From Ardenticatenaceae bacterium (GTDB taxonomy: Bacteria; Chloroflexota; Anaerolineae; Promineifilales; Promineifilaceae), in the NCBI GenBank assembly GCA_011525915.1, contig WYBM01000025.1:1-64000 (forward strand): a stretch of DNA of 64,000 nt. The letters are read 5' to 3'. The position numbers and the translations under genes were made by a program. The notes under the pieces are model-generated. The model was not told the DNA's origin. It made no database searches and was given only the letters and a program-made list of their open reading frames with translations. Below, piece after piece: positions 10,096 through 18,085 of this stretch (the first letter of the stretch is position 1; each line of letters starts with the position of its first letter).

Positions 10096-10194
10096 ACCAG
10101 TCATCAGAAGGCAGTAACCAGTGTTCAGTGGACAGTTACTGGCGGCAGCCTCTACTGAACACTGCCCACTGATGACTGAATACTGATACCAGGA
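10096..10194. repeat. Palindromic intergenic repeat, family A copy 2 (tandem)
   Basis: A second copy directly abuts copy 1. It shares the left part (ATCAGAAGGCAGTAACCAG) and the right part (CCCACTGATGACTGAATACTG) but has a different middle. It ends about 20 bp before the stop codon of the subtilase gene. Confidence 0.7.
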
Positions 10195-10215
10195 CCTACG
10201 CCCCCACAGGGCGCT

Positions 10216-11586
10216 TCAGGGCAGTGCGGCCACGATCTGTTGTAAATTGGGCATCACGCCCAGGCCGTCTACAACACGGCCGTTGGCCGAAGAGGTACCC
10301 ATTTGCAGCAGTTGGCGCAGTTGGCCCGGTGAAAAGGGCTGGCCGCCGTTGATCGCCTGGTCGGCCCTGGCCATGCCTTGCAGAGCCACGGCCGTACCGG
10401 CCACAATGGCGGCGGCGGCCGACGTGCCGTCAAACCCACCAGTGTACCGGTTGCGCGTGTGCAGATCACCCTGGATCACGGCCGTACTGGCAACCGCTTC
10501 CCCCAGGGCAAAACAATCTACACGCTGGCCGCGGTTGGTGGCCGCCGTGGGCACATACCCGCCATTAACCCAACTGGCCGCCGCCACCAGCACCGCACCA
10601 GAGTCAAAAAACGGCCCCATGGGATTCCAGACCTGTTGGTTCAGGCTGTTAACGGCCGTGTTTAGGTCATGCCCACCATTACCGGCCGCCTCTATCACCA
10701 CCTTCTGTTCGGCCACCGCCTGGCGAATCAGCCAGTGAACGTGGCTGTAATATTCCAGGGGCAGCCAGTTGTGTGCCTGCGCTTCCAAGAGAATGACATC
10801 ACCCGGCTGCAGCCGGTGAATGGCATCCCACAAGGCATCATAGGGATCATACACAGTCTCTGTACGCCACAGTGACACCAGGCTGATCTGCGCCACGCCG
10901 GGGGCAATGCCCACCATCCCCAACTGGTTATCTACCGCGGCGATGATGCCCAACACGGCCGTGCCGTGGGCCCAATATGCCTTATCCACCCCAGACGCCA
11001 GCGCCATGCGGTTCGCGGGCAAATCTTCATGCTGCACCCCTACCCCCCACCCCTGCTCCAGGTCACACAGGTGCACGCCGGCGCCATGCCCACCTGCTTG
11101 CTGCCAGGCCGCGGCGGCATCCACCCCGGCCGGCCCGGCATCCAGGTACGTCTGCAAATGCCGCCACGGTTCATTGGCGGCGTTGACCAGCGGCGGCGGC
11201 GGCACCGTGCCCGCCAGCGTGGCATATTCGGCAAATTCCCAGGCAGAGGCCAGCGTCTCTTGCAGCTCGGCGGCGTCTGTCTCCGGCGGATACATGACCC
11301 CAAAGTAGTTCAGAAAATTAGGCGCAGCGGCCGCATACTCCGGATCATATTCGCTGGCCAGGGCCATGTGCTCTGCAATTTCTTCAGGTGAGAGAGAGCG
11401 GCACAAAGGGGCAATGGTGATACCGGGGAAGGTGTCTTCCAACTTGTGCCAACCCGGCAGGAATTCCCGGATGTCATCAGGGGGCACGGCCGTGTCATCG
11501 GTCAGCTTCAACACCACCTGGCGAACCTCTACCGGTTCCTCCTCAGCATATTCAATATCAATCATTTCAGGATACTTCGCTTGCAT
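10216..11586 (-). CDS. Subtilisin-like serine protease (S8 family), no signal peptide
   Basis: 456 residues behind a strong AAGGAGGT site. The catalytic residues of the S8 family are visible: Asp175 (VHLCDLEQG), His207 (WAHGTAVLG), oxyanion Asn303 (AAGNGGHD) and Ser389 (FDGTSAAAA). The first 150 residues are acidic and unlike a secretion signal, so the protease probably stays in the cytoplasm unless exported in another way; they may act as an inhibitory or recognition region. It is the last gene of the minus-strand cassette that begins with an EAD protein at 14466. Secreted subtilases normally carry a signal and propeptide, so the lack of a signal is notable. An effector role is inference. 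Confidence 0.9.
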   Translation of the reverse strand: MQAKYPEMIDIEYAEEEPVEVRQVVLKLTDDTAVPPDDIREFLPGWHKLEDTFPGITIAPLCRSLSPEEIAEHMALASEYDPEYAAAAPNFLNYFGVMYPPETDAAELQETLASAWEFAEYATLAGTVPPPPLVNAANEPWRHLQTYLDAGPAGVDAAAAWQQAGGHGAGVHLCDLEQGWGVGVQHEDLPANRMALASGVDKAYWAHGTAVLGIIAAVDNQLGMVGIAPGVAQISLVSLWRTETVYDPYDALWDAIHRLQPGDVILLEAQAHNWLPLEYYSHVHWLIRQAVAEQKVVIEAAGNGGHDLNTAVNSLNQQVWNPMGPFFDSGAVLVAAASWVNGGYVPTAATNRGQRVDCFALGEAVASTAVIQGDLHTRNRYTGGFDGTSAAAAIVAGTAVALQGMARADQAINGGQPFSPGQLRQLLQMGTSSANGRVVDGLGVMPNLQQIVAALP

Positions 11587-11608
11587 AACAACCTCCTTAT
11601 CCAGTTAT

Positions 11609-11679
11609 CAGTCCAGAAGAGCCCCAACTGATCACTGACAACTGATCACTGAACACTGATCACTGACAACTGATCACTT
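11609..11679. repeat. CTGATCACTGA-type repeat array, family B copy 1
   Basis: A short quasi-tandem array of ACTGATCACTGA and GAACACTGATCACTGA units, with mutual inverted complementarity, between the subtilase and LysM genes. The stop codon of the LysM gene (11674-11676) lies inside the repeat. Similar arrays are at 33726-33828 and 55864-55939. Confidence 0.7.
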
Positions 11680-12231
11680 CACGGGCGGTGGCAGCGTGGG
11701 CAGCGGCGGCAGATCATCACACGGCGGCGTCTGGCAGGGCGGCGGCGCCGGTGGGATGATCGGCGGTGGGTTGATGATCGGCGGCGGCGGCAAGGTCACG
11801 ACAACATTGACGGGTGGGGCCTGACCGCCGTTATACCCGCTGCCGGGTGGCGTATAAAGCATTTCGCCGATATACAGCATATCATCTTCACGGCAGTTGA
11901 CGCGCTTAAGTTCAGCTATCGTTGTCCCCCCACGCCAGGCCAACCCAAACAGAGTGTTGGCCGGCTGTACGATATAAGGCGCCCAACCAGGCGGCGGCAC
12001 AGGCACACAGCGGGTGGGCGCGGCGGTGGCCGTGGCCGTCACTGTCACTGTGTCACCCACAGGGATAGGGGTGGCCGTAAGTGTGGGCACGGCCGTCTGC
12101 GTAACAACCACCTCAGGCGTCGGCGGCAGGGTGTTGATCGCTGCCGGCTCACGCAGCGGCCGGCAGGCGATCAACACCAAACAAGCCCCCAACAAGGCCG
12201 CTCCCTTTTGTTTGACTGGAAATGTCCACAT
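11674..12231 (-). CDS. LysM-domain lipoprotein with proline-rich tail
   Basis: 185 residues. The N-terminus is a lipoprotein signal: Lys at 7 and 9, a hydrophobic run, and a lipobox ending in Cys23 (LVLIAC). A Thr/Pro/Val-rich spacer follows, then one LysM module at about 85-127 (YIVQPANTLFGLAWRGG..., ending LYIGEMLYTP). The last 55 residues are mostly proline (PPPPIINPPPIIPP). LysM modules bind peptidoglycan or chitin, so the protein probably sits on the outer membrane face and touches the wall. It lies 22 bp after the TPR gene in the same direction. The ribosome site is GAGAGGT. The family role is known; the link to the cassette is inferred from gene order. Confidence 0.82.
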   Translation of the reverse strand: MWTFPVKQKGAALLGACLVLIACRPLREPAAINTLPPTPEVVVTQTAVPTLTATPIPVGDTVTVTATATAAPTRCVPVPPPGWAPYIVQPANTLFGLAWRGGTTIAELKRVNCREDDMLYIGEMLYTPPGSGYNGGQAPPVNVVVTLPPPPIINPPPIIPPAPPPCQTPPCDDLPPLPTLPPPVK

Positions 12232-12253
12232 GATCTACCTCTCATCAACTGGC

Positions 12254-13780
12254 TCAGTGCGCCTGCACAGCAGCCAGCTGTGTCACACAATTTTCATCTT
12301 TTACCTGCTGCAAGAACCAATCCAATGGGTCTTGTTCCGCCGCCTGAATGCACAGGGCATAGTTGGTGGCCGCCTGGGCCAGCAAAGCCAACGTTTCAGC
12401 ATCATCAGGCGGCAGGTCTGTGCGGCGCAGCCGCATATCGGCCTGGCGTTGGTATGTCAGGCCCAGGCTGGCGTGTGCCAACCCCTGATGGCGGTAATCA
12501 TCCACGGCCGTGCGAACCAGCCCTTCCTGGAATACAGCCAGCGCCTGCTGGTAATAGTCGGTGGCCTGGCCGTACTGCTGCATATCTTCGGCCGCCACCG
12601 CTTGCAGCATGATCGCCCCGCCAAGCGCCAGGTACGCCTTGACAGCCACCTGGTCTGAAGGGGACGCCGGCGCCAGGGTAATGGCCTGTTGGTACGCGGC
12701 CACCGCCTGGCTGATTTCCGCCATGACGGCCGTGTAACTGGCCAATACGGTGGGCGAAGCCAGCCCGTCGGCTTGTTTATGTGCGGCCAAGGCCACCCGC
12801 AGCCTTTCTGCTCTTTCGCGGTGGTAATTGCCCAGGCCCACGTAGGCACGGCCGTACTGTGGGTTGAGTGCTAATGCCAGCTGCAGCGGCCGTAACACAT
12901 CTTGCTCCCGCTCTTCACCAGCGCGCCAAAGGATAAACGCTTCGCGGCTCAGAAAAAGATACAAGATTTCTTTACCTTCATCATTGTGCCAGTCCGGCAG
13001 CAGTTCGGCCGCCTGAAACTGGGCCAGCGCCCGGTCTGGATACCCGGCAAATTCCCAGGCCAACCCTACCGTAAACAGCGCCAGGGCCTTGGTACGGTCA
13101 CTGAGCCTGGGGTTCACTTTGAAGGATTCGGCCAGGCTGTCCAGCGAGTCAGGCACGGCGATGGGCGCGCCCAGTTGGTAGGGCCCTACCAGGTCACCAG
13201 CCTCGCGCAGGTCACGCACATAAAATTCAGGCACGATCTGCTCACCATTGGCGGTGGTCTCCAGGTGGCCATAAACAACGATATGCGCCTTGATGCGATC
13301 TGCCAGGGCGGCCGCATGAACGGCGCGTTCGGCCGCCGTCTGGCCGTGAATAGGGCCCAGCCGGACGCCTAAACCCAGGTCATTGTGCCAGAGTTGGGCA
13401 TGTACTTCCGCAAACAGATCGCCAAATTCCTGGTCCATACGGCCAACCAGCGCCCGGCTTAAGCGTTCACCCTTATCTGAACGGTGAATACGGCCGTCGG
13501 CATCCATCTGCCCAAACTCAGCAATGGCAATGTTAAACTCGCCGCTCATTTTCGTAGGGCCGCGCTGCTGCCATACCTGAAAGCTCAGGTAAGCAGCCAA
13601 CACCCCGGCCAGCATTAAAAAGGGAAAAGTGGGCAGGGTAATGCTGCCAATCTGCACAATGTTGGAACCCACGGCCACACCGCGAGCATTACTGCCAATA
13701 CTGACATGATACAGGCGGCCGCAGGGTTCCAACCCTAAAAAGCAGCGCCACGCCTTTTGCCACATGGTTTTCATACTCAT
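12254..13780 (-). CDS. Membrane-anchored TPR protein with TolB/FlgO-like domain
   Basis: 508 residues. Residues 24-41 (YHVSIGSNARGVAVGSNI) match a segment of the upstream EAD protein. One membrane segment follows (about 52-70). Next comes a region at about 75-180 beginning SGEFNIAIAEFG, with ALADRIKAHIVVYGHL, resembling the TolB/FlgO-like domain often placed before TPRs in STAND-type signalling proteins. The rest (about 200-490) is helical TPR-like repeats such as YGRAYVGLGNYHRERAE and ATDYYQQALAVFQEGL. The start overlaps the stop of the upstream gene by ATGA, so translation is probably coupled. TPRs bind partner proteins; the ligand is unknown. It has no enzyme motif. Confidence 0.83.
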   Translation of the reverse strand: MSMKTMWQKAWRCFLGLEPCGRLYHVSIGSNARGVAVGSNIVQIGSITLPTFPFLMLAGVLAAYLSFQVWQQRGPTKMSGEFNIAIAEFGQMDADGRIHRSDKGERLSRALVGRMDQEFGDLFAEVHAQLWHNDLGLGVRLGPIHGQTAAERAVHAAALADRIKAHIVVYGHLETTANGEQIVPEFYVRDLREAGDLVGPYQLGAPIAVPDSLDSLAESFKVNPRLSDRTKALALFTVGLAWEFAGYPDRALAQFQAAELLPDWHNDEGKEILYLFLSREAFILWRAGEEREQDVLRPLQLALALNPQYGRAYVGLGNYHRERAERLRVALAAHKQADGLASPTVLASYTAVMAEISQAVAAYQQAITLAPASPSDQVAVKAYLALGGAIMLQAVAAEDMQQYGQATDYYQQALAVFQEGLVRTAVDDYRHQGLAHASLGLTYQRQADMRLRRTDLPPDDAETLALLAQAATNYALCIQAAEQDPLDWFLQQVKDENCVTQLAAVQAH

Positions 13781-14466
13781 TCATTCCCGGCAAAGGCCTG
13801 GGGGCGCAAATCACGGCAGCGGGCGGCCAGTTCCGGCACACGGCCGTGCCGCACACAGTAAGCCACCAGTTCCCGCGCTTTATCCACCTTGCCTTCACCA
13901 TATAAATCTTCAAACGCTATGGCCATATCAAAACACAGGGTGCGTAGTTCACTCAGGTTAAAAAAGGTGGTTAAGACCTGACGCAGTTCCACCAGGTTAA
14001 GGTGAAAGCCTCCGGCCTCATAACTGGCGGCACGTGATTCCACCCAGTTCACAACCTGTTCGCCGGCCCGGGCCATGACAGCCGTGGTGGACGCCGCCAG
14101 TAACATGCGCAGCAAGACCGCGGTTAACCCCGGCGTGCGTGACAGCAGCCACGTACCGGCCATCATCAAGATGTCGGCACTGGGACGGCCGTCAGGCTCT
14201 GTCTTTAACAATTCCTGATGCAACAGTTGCACATGAAATGTGGCCATGCGGGCTTCATAAGGTGACAGCAGGCGTGATGCCTGGGCCAACGTCCCATCCA
14301 GATCGGCCAACAGCATCTTTACTTGCTGACGATCCGCCTCTGCGCACGGCTCATGGGGGGCCACCTGCTGGTGAATGTGCTCGCCCACCGCCACGCCGGT
14401 GGCGTTGTCACCTATGGTGACACGGTATGCATTCCCAACTGTGTTTTTACGGGGTGCCAGTTTCAT
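13777..14466 (-). CDS. Effector-associated domain (EAD) adaptor protein
   Basis: 229 residues, first gene of the cassette, with a GGAG site 8 bases before ATG. Residues 14-31 (YRVTIGDNATGVAVGEHI) match 12 of 18 positions with the neighbouring TPR protein. The middle (about 40-145) is helical with a hydrophobic stretch (LTAVLLRMLLAASTTAVMA). Residues 157-222 look like an effector-associated domain: LVELRQVLTTFFNLSELRTL, CFDMAI, EDLYGEGKVDKARELV, and HGRVPELAARCRDLRP. EADs are small helical adaptors, likened to death domains, which couple effectors to sensors in prokaryotic conflict systems. I assign this by pattern. A profile search for EAD families would decide. Confidence 0.72.
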   Translation of the reverse strand: MKLAPRKNTVGNAYRVTIGDNATGVAVGEHIHQQVAPHEPCAEADRQQVKMLLADLDGTLAQASRLLSPYEARMATFHVQLLHQELLKTEPDGRPSADILMMAGTWLLSRTPGLTAVLLRMLLAASTTAVMARAGEQVVNWVESRAASYEAGGFHLNLVELRQVLTTFFNLSELRTLCFDMAIAFEDLYGEGKVDKARELVAYCVRHGRVPELAARCRDLRPQAFAGNE

Positions 14467-14605
14467 GACCCAACTCCTATAAATAAGTCATAGGTCTGCC
14501 CAAAGCCCTCTCCTACAAACCTTATGACGCTGATCCTATACTTAAAGGAAGCATACCGGGGCATCGTTGACATATCGTTGAATTTTCTAAAAACCGTTTA
14601 GCTAC

Positions 14606-14611
14606 TATAAT
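14606..14611 (+). promoter_or_regulatory. Promoter -10 box of tex, probably leaderless
   Basis: A perfect TATAAT ends 7 bases before the ATG of tex at 14619, so transcription should begin at or next to the start codon. The -35 region (TTTTCT at 14583-14588) is weak. No ribosome site could lie in the message. Confidence 0.5.
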
Positions 14612-14618
14612 TCCTGGC

Positions 14619-16739
14619 ATGACACACGCAGAACAAATCGCCCCGCTCTTAAAAGTGAAAACGACACAGGTCACGGCCGTGATCGAACTATTGGACCACG
14701 GCAATACCATCCCCTTTATTGCCCGCTACCGTAAAGAAGCCACCGGCAGCCTGGACGAAGAGCAAATCCGCCAGATTAGCGACCATCTGGCCCGGCAGCG
14801 CAGCCTGGAAGAACGACGGCAAACCATCCTCAACACCATTCGTGAACAAGAAAAGTTGACGCCGGAACTGGCCGCCCAGATTCAGGCGGCAGGCACCCTG
14901 ACGGAATTAGAAGACCTGTACCAGCCATACAAACCAAAACGGCGCACCCGTGCTTCTGTGGCCCGCGAACGGGGGTTAGAGCCCCTGGCCAATTTAATTC
15001 TGGCGCAAGTTCAGTCTGGCCAGACGGCCGTAGAGCTGGCGGCCCCTTTTGTGAATGATGAGGTGCCCACGCCCGAAGACGCCCTGGCCGGGGCGCGAGA
15101 CATTGTGGCCGAAGCGGTCAGCGACACGGCCGTGGTGCGCCACACCTTGCGGGACAAAACGATGCAGTACGGCACACTGCACTGCCAAAAAATTGAAGAT
15201 GCTAAAGATGAGCGTAGTGTCTATGCACTGTACTATGATTTCCAGAGCCGCTTTGACCGTCTGAAACCGTACCAGATATTGGCTATCAATCGCGGCGAAA
15301 CTGAAAAAGTTCTGCGCATCACCATTGAGATTCCAGAACGGGATTGGATTCTGGCGGTGCGTACCGGCTTCCGCCCAGATCGGCGCTCGCCGTTGGCCGA
15401 ACAGTTACAACTGGCCATGGAAGACGCTGCTCACCGCCTGCTTATTCCGGCCATTGAGCGCGATGTACGCCGCACCCTCACGGAAACGGCCGAAACACAC
15501 GCCATCCATGTCTTTGCCGACAATCTACGCGGCTTGCTCAGCCAACCGCCGATGGCCGGGCATACGGTGTTGGCCATTGACCCGGCCTACCGCACCGGCT
15601 GCAAGACGGCCGTGCTGGACCCCACCGGCAAGGTGTTAGACACCCTGACCATCTTCCCCCATAAACCGCAAAACCGGCGCGACGAGGCGCTTAAAGCGTT
15701 GGCGCTGCTGGTGCAGCGGCGCGGCATTAGTCTCATCGCCATTGGCAACGGCACCGCCTCCCGCGAGACCGAACAGTTGGTGGCCGACCTGACACGGCAA
15801 GTTCACAGCGTCCATTACCTGATGGTCAATGAAGCCGGGGCCAGCGTTTACAGCGCCAGCCCACTGGCCAAAGCTGAACTGCCTGACCTGGATGTGACGC
15901 TGCGCGGCGCCGTCTCTATTGGCCGCCGTGTTCAGGACCCGTTGGCGGAACTGGTGAAAATTGACCCCAAATCCATCGGCGTGGGGTTATACCAGCATGA
16001 TGTCAATCAGAAGCAGCTTTCGGAAACACTCACCGGCGTGGTAGAGTCTGTGGTGAACCAGGTGGGGGTCGATGTGAACACGGCCTCACCCGCTTTATTA
16101 ACTTACATCTCCGGCATTGGCCCCAAGTTAGCCAAGAGCATTGTGGAGTATCGGGATGAACACGGCCGTTTTCACCATCGCGAGGCGCTCAAAAAAGTGC
16201 ATGGCCTGGGCAGCAAGGCCTTTGAACAGTCGGCCGGTTTCCTGCGCATTCGCGACGGCGAAAACCCACTGGACGCCAGCGCCATCCACCCTGAGAGTTA
16301 CGGCGTAGCCACAGAACTGCTGGCCCGGGTAAGTTTAAAGCCCGGCAGCACCCCAGCCCAACGCGAACAGGCGCTGGCGGGTCTTAAACCCACGCCGGAA
16401 CTGGCGGCCGAATTGAACACTGGTCTGCCCACCTTGCAAGATATTTTTCAACAGTTGGTGCGTCCTGGCCGTGACCCACGTGAAGATTTACCACTGCCCA
16501 TCCTACGCAGCGACGTGCTTTCCCTGGATGATCTGCAGCCGGGGATGCGGCTGAACGGCACGGTGCGCAACGTGGTGGACTTTGGCGCGTTTATAGACAT
16601 TGGTGTCAAACAAGATGGCCTGCTGCACCGCAGCCAAATTCCCCGCCGCACCACCCTCGGGGTTGGTGACATCGTGGAAGTGGCCGTTCTCTCTGTAGAC
16701 AAAGAGCGCAACCGCATCGGCCTGGGTTGGGTAGAATAA
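14619..16739 (+). CDS. tex: Tex-family RNA-binding transcription accessory protein
   Basis: 706 residues, close to the family's usual size. The Tex N-terminal helical region comes first (IPFIARYRKEATGSLDEEQI). A YqgF-like RNase H fold follows from about 317 (VLAIDPAYRTGCKTAV). Helix-hairpin-helix repeats lie at about 480-555 (LTYISGIGPKLAKSIVEYRD). A C-terminal S1 RNA-binding domain spans about 636-704 (VRNVVDFGAFIDIGVKQDGL). Tex binds nucleic acid and is linked to transcription; its exact job is unsettled in most bacteria. It stands alone, divergent from the EAD cassette. Confidence 0.96.
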   Translation: MTHAEQIAPLLKVKTTQVTAVIELLDHGNTIPFIARYRKEATGSLDEEQIRQISDHLARQRSLEERRQTILNTIREQEKLTPELAAQIQAAGTLTELEDLYQPYKPKRRTRASVARERGLEPLANLILAQVQSGQTAVELAAPFVNDEVPTPEDALAGARDIVAEAVSDTAVVRHTLRDKTMQYGTLHCQKIEDAKDERSVYALYYDFQSRFDRLKPYQILAINRGETEKVLRITIEIPERDWILAVRTGFRPDRRSPLAEQLQLAMEDAAHRLLIPAIERDVRRTLTETAETHAIHVFADNLRGLLSQPPMAGHTVLAIDPAYRTGCKTAVLDPTGKVLDTLTIFPHKPQNRRDEALKALALLVQRRGISLIAIGNGTASRETEQLVADLTRQVHSVHYLMVNEAGASVYSASPLAKAELPDLDVTLRGAVSIGRRVQDPLAELVKIDPKSIGVGLYQHDVNQKQLSETLTGVVESVVNQVGVDVNTASPALLTYISGIGPKLAKSIVEYRDEHGRFHHREALKKVHGLGSKAFEQSAGFLRIRDGENPLDASAIHPESYGVATELLARVSLKPGSTPAQREQALAGLKPTPELAAELNTGLPTLQDIFQQLVRPGRDPREDLPLPILRSDVLSLDDLQPGMRLNGTVRNVVDFGAFIDIGVKQDGLLHRSQIPRRTTLGVGDIVEVAVLSVDKERNRIGLGWVE

Positions 16740-16795
16740 TATACCCTTCCCAGTTGTATGCCTGATGGAGATCACTCAGTCATAAGTGCCGACTG

Positions 16796-17569
16796 ATGGA
16801 CAATGAAACTATGGCCGAAGCCACCTTTCGCTTTTATGGGGAGTTGAATGACTTTTTGCCGCCAGAGATGCGGCAGCGCACGCTGGACTACCCTTTTACC
16901 GACCCACAAACCGTCAAACATTTAATTGAAGCGCTGCGCGTTCCGCATACAGAAGTAGAGGCGGTTGTCATCAATGGTGAACCGGTAGGGTTTGATGTCA
17001 TTGTGCAGGCAAATGACCGGGTGAGTGTCTACCCTATCTTTCACAAGATTGACATATCACCTCTGCCACAGCTGCGTCCACCGCTGCCGATGCCACCGCG
17101 TTTTATTCTGGACAACCACCTGGGCAAACTGGCGCGGTTGATGCGCTTGCTGGGTTTTGACACCCTATACCCTCGTGAGCACCTGGATGATAGCGAACTG
17201 GCGCAAATTGCCCACGATGAGAGCCGGGTGATGCTGACACGGGACCGGGGCTTGTTGATGCGTAATCTGGTGACCCATGGTTACTGCCTGCGCACAACAG
17301 ACACGGAAGCCCAACTTACGGCCGTGCTGCACCGCTTCCGCCTTCATGAGTACATCAGGCCATGGACACGTTGTTTAAGCTGCAACGGCCGTTTGCAAAC
17401 CGTGCCCAAAGGGCAAATTGAACACCGCCTGCAACCCAAAACCAGGCTGCATTATGACGAATTCCGCGAGTGCCAGGCATGCGGCCAGATTTACTGGAAA
17501 GGCTCGCACTTCCATAACCTGCAGCAGGTTGTCGAACGCTTCCACAACCAACAATCCGGTATCCCATAG
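16796..17569 (+). CDS. Mut7-C RNase domain protein with N-terminal ubiquitin-like domain
   Basis: 257 residues. Residues 1-85 form a ThiS/MoaD-type ubiquitin-like domain (FRFYGELNDFLPPE, ending DRVSVYPIFHKID). From about 100 comes the Mut7-C PIN-like domain (RFILDNHLGKLARLMRLLGF, then MLTRDRGLL). It ends in a zinc ribbon with CxxC pairs near residues 194 and 225 (CLSCNG, CQACGQ). The Mut7-C family is predicted to be an RNase; it is fused to ubiquitin-like domains in many bacteria. Start choice is open: neither ATG 16796 nor ATG 16811 has a clear ribosome site. Confidence 0.92.
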   Translation: MDNETMAEATFRFYGELNDFLPPEMRQRTLDYPFTDPQTVKHLIEALRVPHTEVEAVVINGEPVGFDVIVQANDRVSVYPIFHKIDISPLPQLRPPLPMPPRFILDNHLGKLARLMRLLGFDTLYPREHLDDSELAQIAHDESRVMLTRDRGLLMRNLVTHGYCLRTTDTEAQLTAVLHRFRLHEYIRPWTRCLSCNGRLQTVPKGQIEHRLQPKTRLHYDEFRECQACGQIYWKGSHFHNLQQVVERFHNQQSGIP

Positions 17570-17651
17570 CCCAGACCCAGGGAAAGATAAACACCTATAA
17601 TCCGTCTATAATCCGTCTTTACATTAACAAACCATTTCTGGAGGTTATGTG

Positions 17652-18050
17652 ATGGATATAGCGAAACGTATACGAGCAGGTATTATGGGGGCCTTCTGGG
17701 TGTTATTTTGTGTGGGCATGACCGCTTTTATGGCTTTCATGTTTGGCTTCTTTATTAAAACCACAGACGAGTATGACTGTGCTTTACAAATTGTGCAGCA
17801 TAGCAGCGAGGTAGTGCAGGCCATTGGCGAACCGGTGGAACCTGGTCTCATTGCCTGGTTGAACTATTGGGAATCAGAAGGTTCTGCCTTTCAAACCTAT
17901 TTCCGCACGGCCGTCTCCGGGCCGCGCGGCGATGGCAGCATCGGCGTCGAAATATACCGTACACCCATTGACTCTTCAATGATCATTGAATATGAGGGGG
18001 AAGGTGGCAGCCGGGTGGTTTACAGCGGCCCTTACCACTGCCCGCGATAA
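17652..18050 (+). CDS. Small Coa1-like membrane protein
   Basis: 132 residues from ATG 17652, preceded at 7 bases by GGAGG; a GTG one codon upstream is less likely. One membrane segment lies at about 12-34 (FWVLFCVGMTAFMAFMFGFF). The exported part resembles the Coa1/Tim21-like fold: residues aligned on a short helix with IGEPVEPGLIAW, then FRTAVSGPRGDGSIGVEIY. Coa1 helps cytochrome oxidase assembly in mitochondria; bacterial members are of unknown role. Two tandem CTATAATCCGT units (17595-17614) upstream may hold the -10 boxes. It converges on accC. The family call is moderate. Confidence 0.65.
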   Translation: MDIAKRIRAGIMGAFWVLFCVGMTAFMAFMFGFFIKTTDEYDCALQIVQHSSEVVQAIGEPVEPGLIAWLNYWESEGSAFQTYFRTAVSGPRGDGSIGVEIYRTPIDSSMIIEYEGEGGSRVVYSGPYHCPR

Positions 18051-18085
18051 AACAACACGCTATTTGGCCAGGCATTAGCCGTCAG

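Noticed and set aside
12014..12658. Plus-strand frame of 214 codons over the LysM and TPR genes
   Set aside because: It is antisense to two genes with a lipobox, a LysM module and TPR units, and has no motif of its own.
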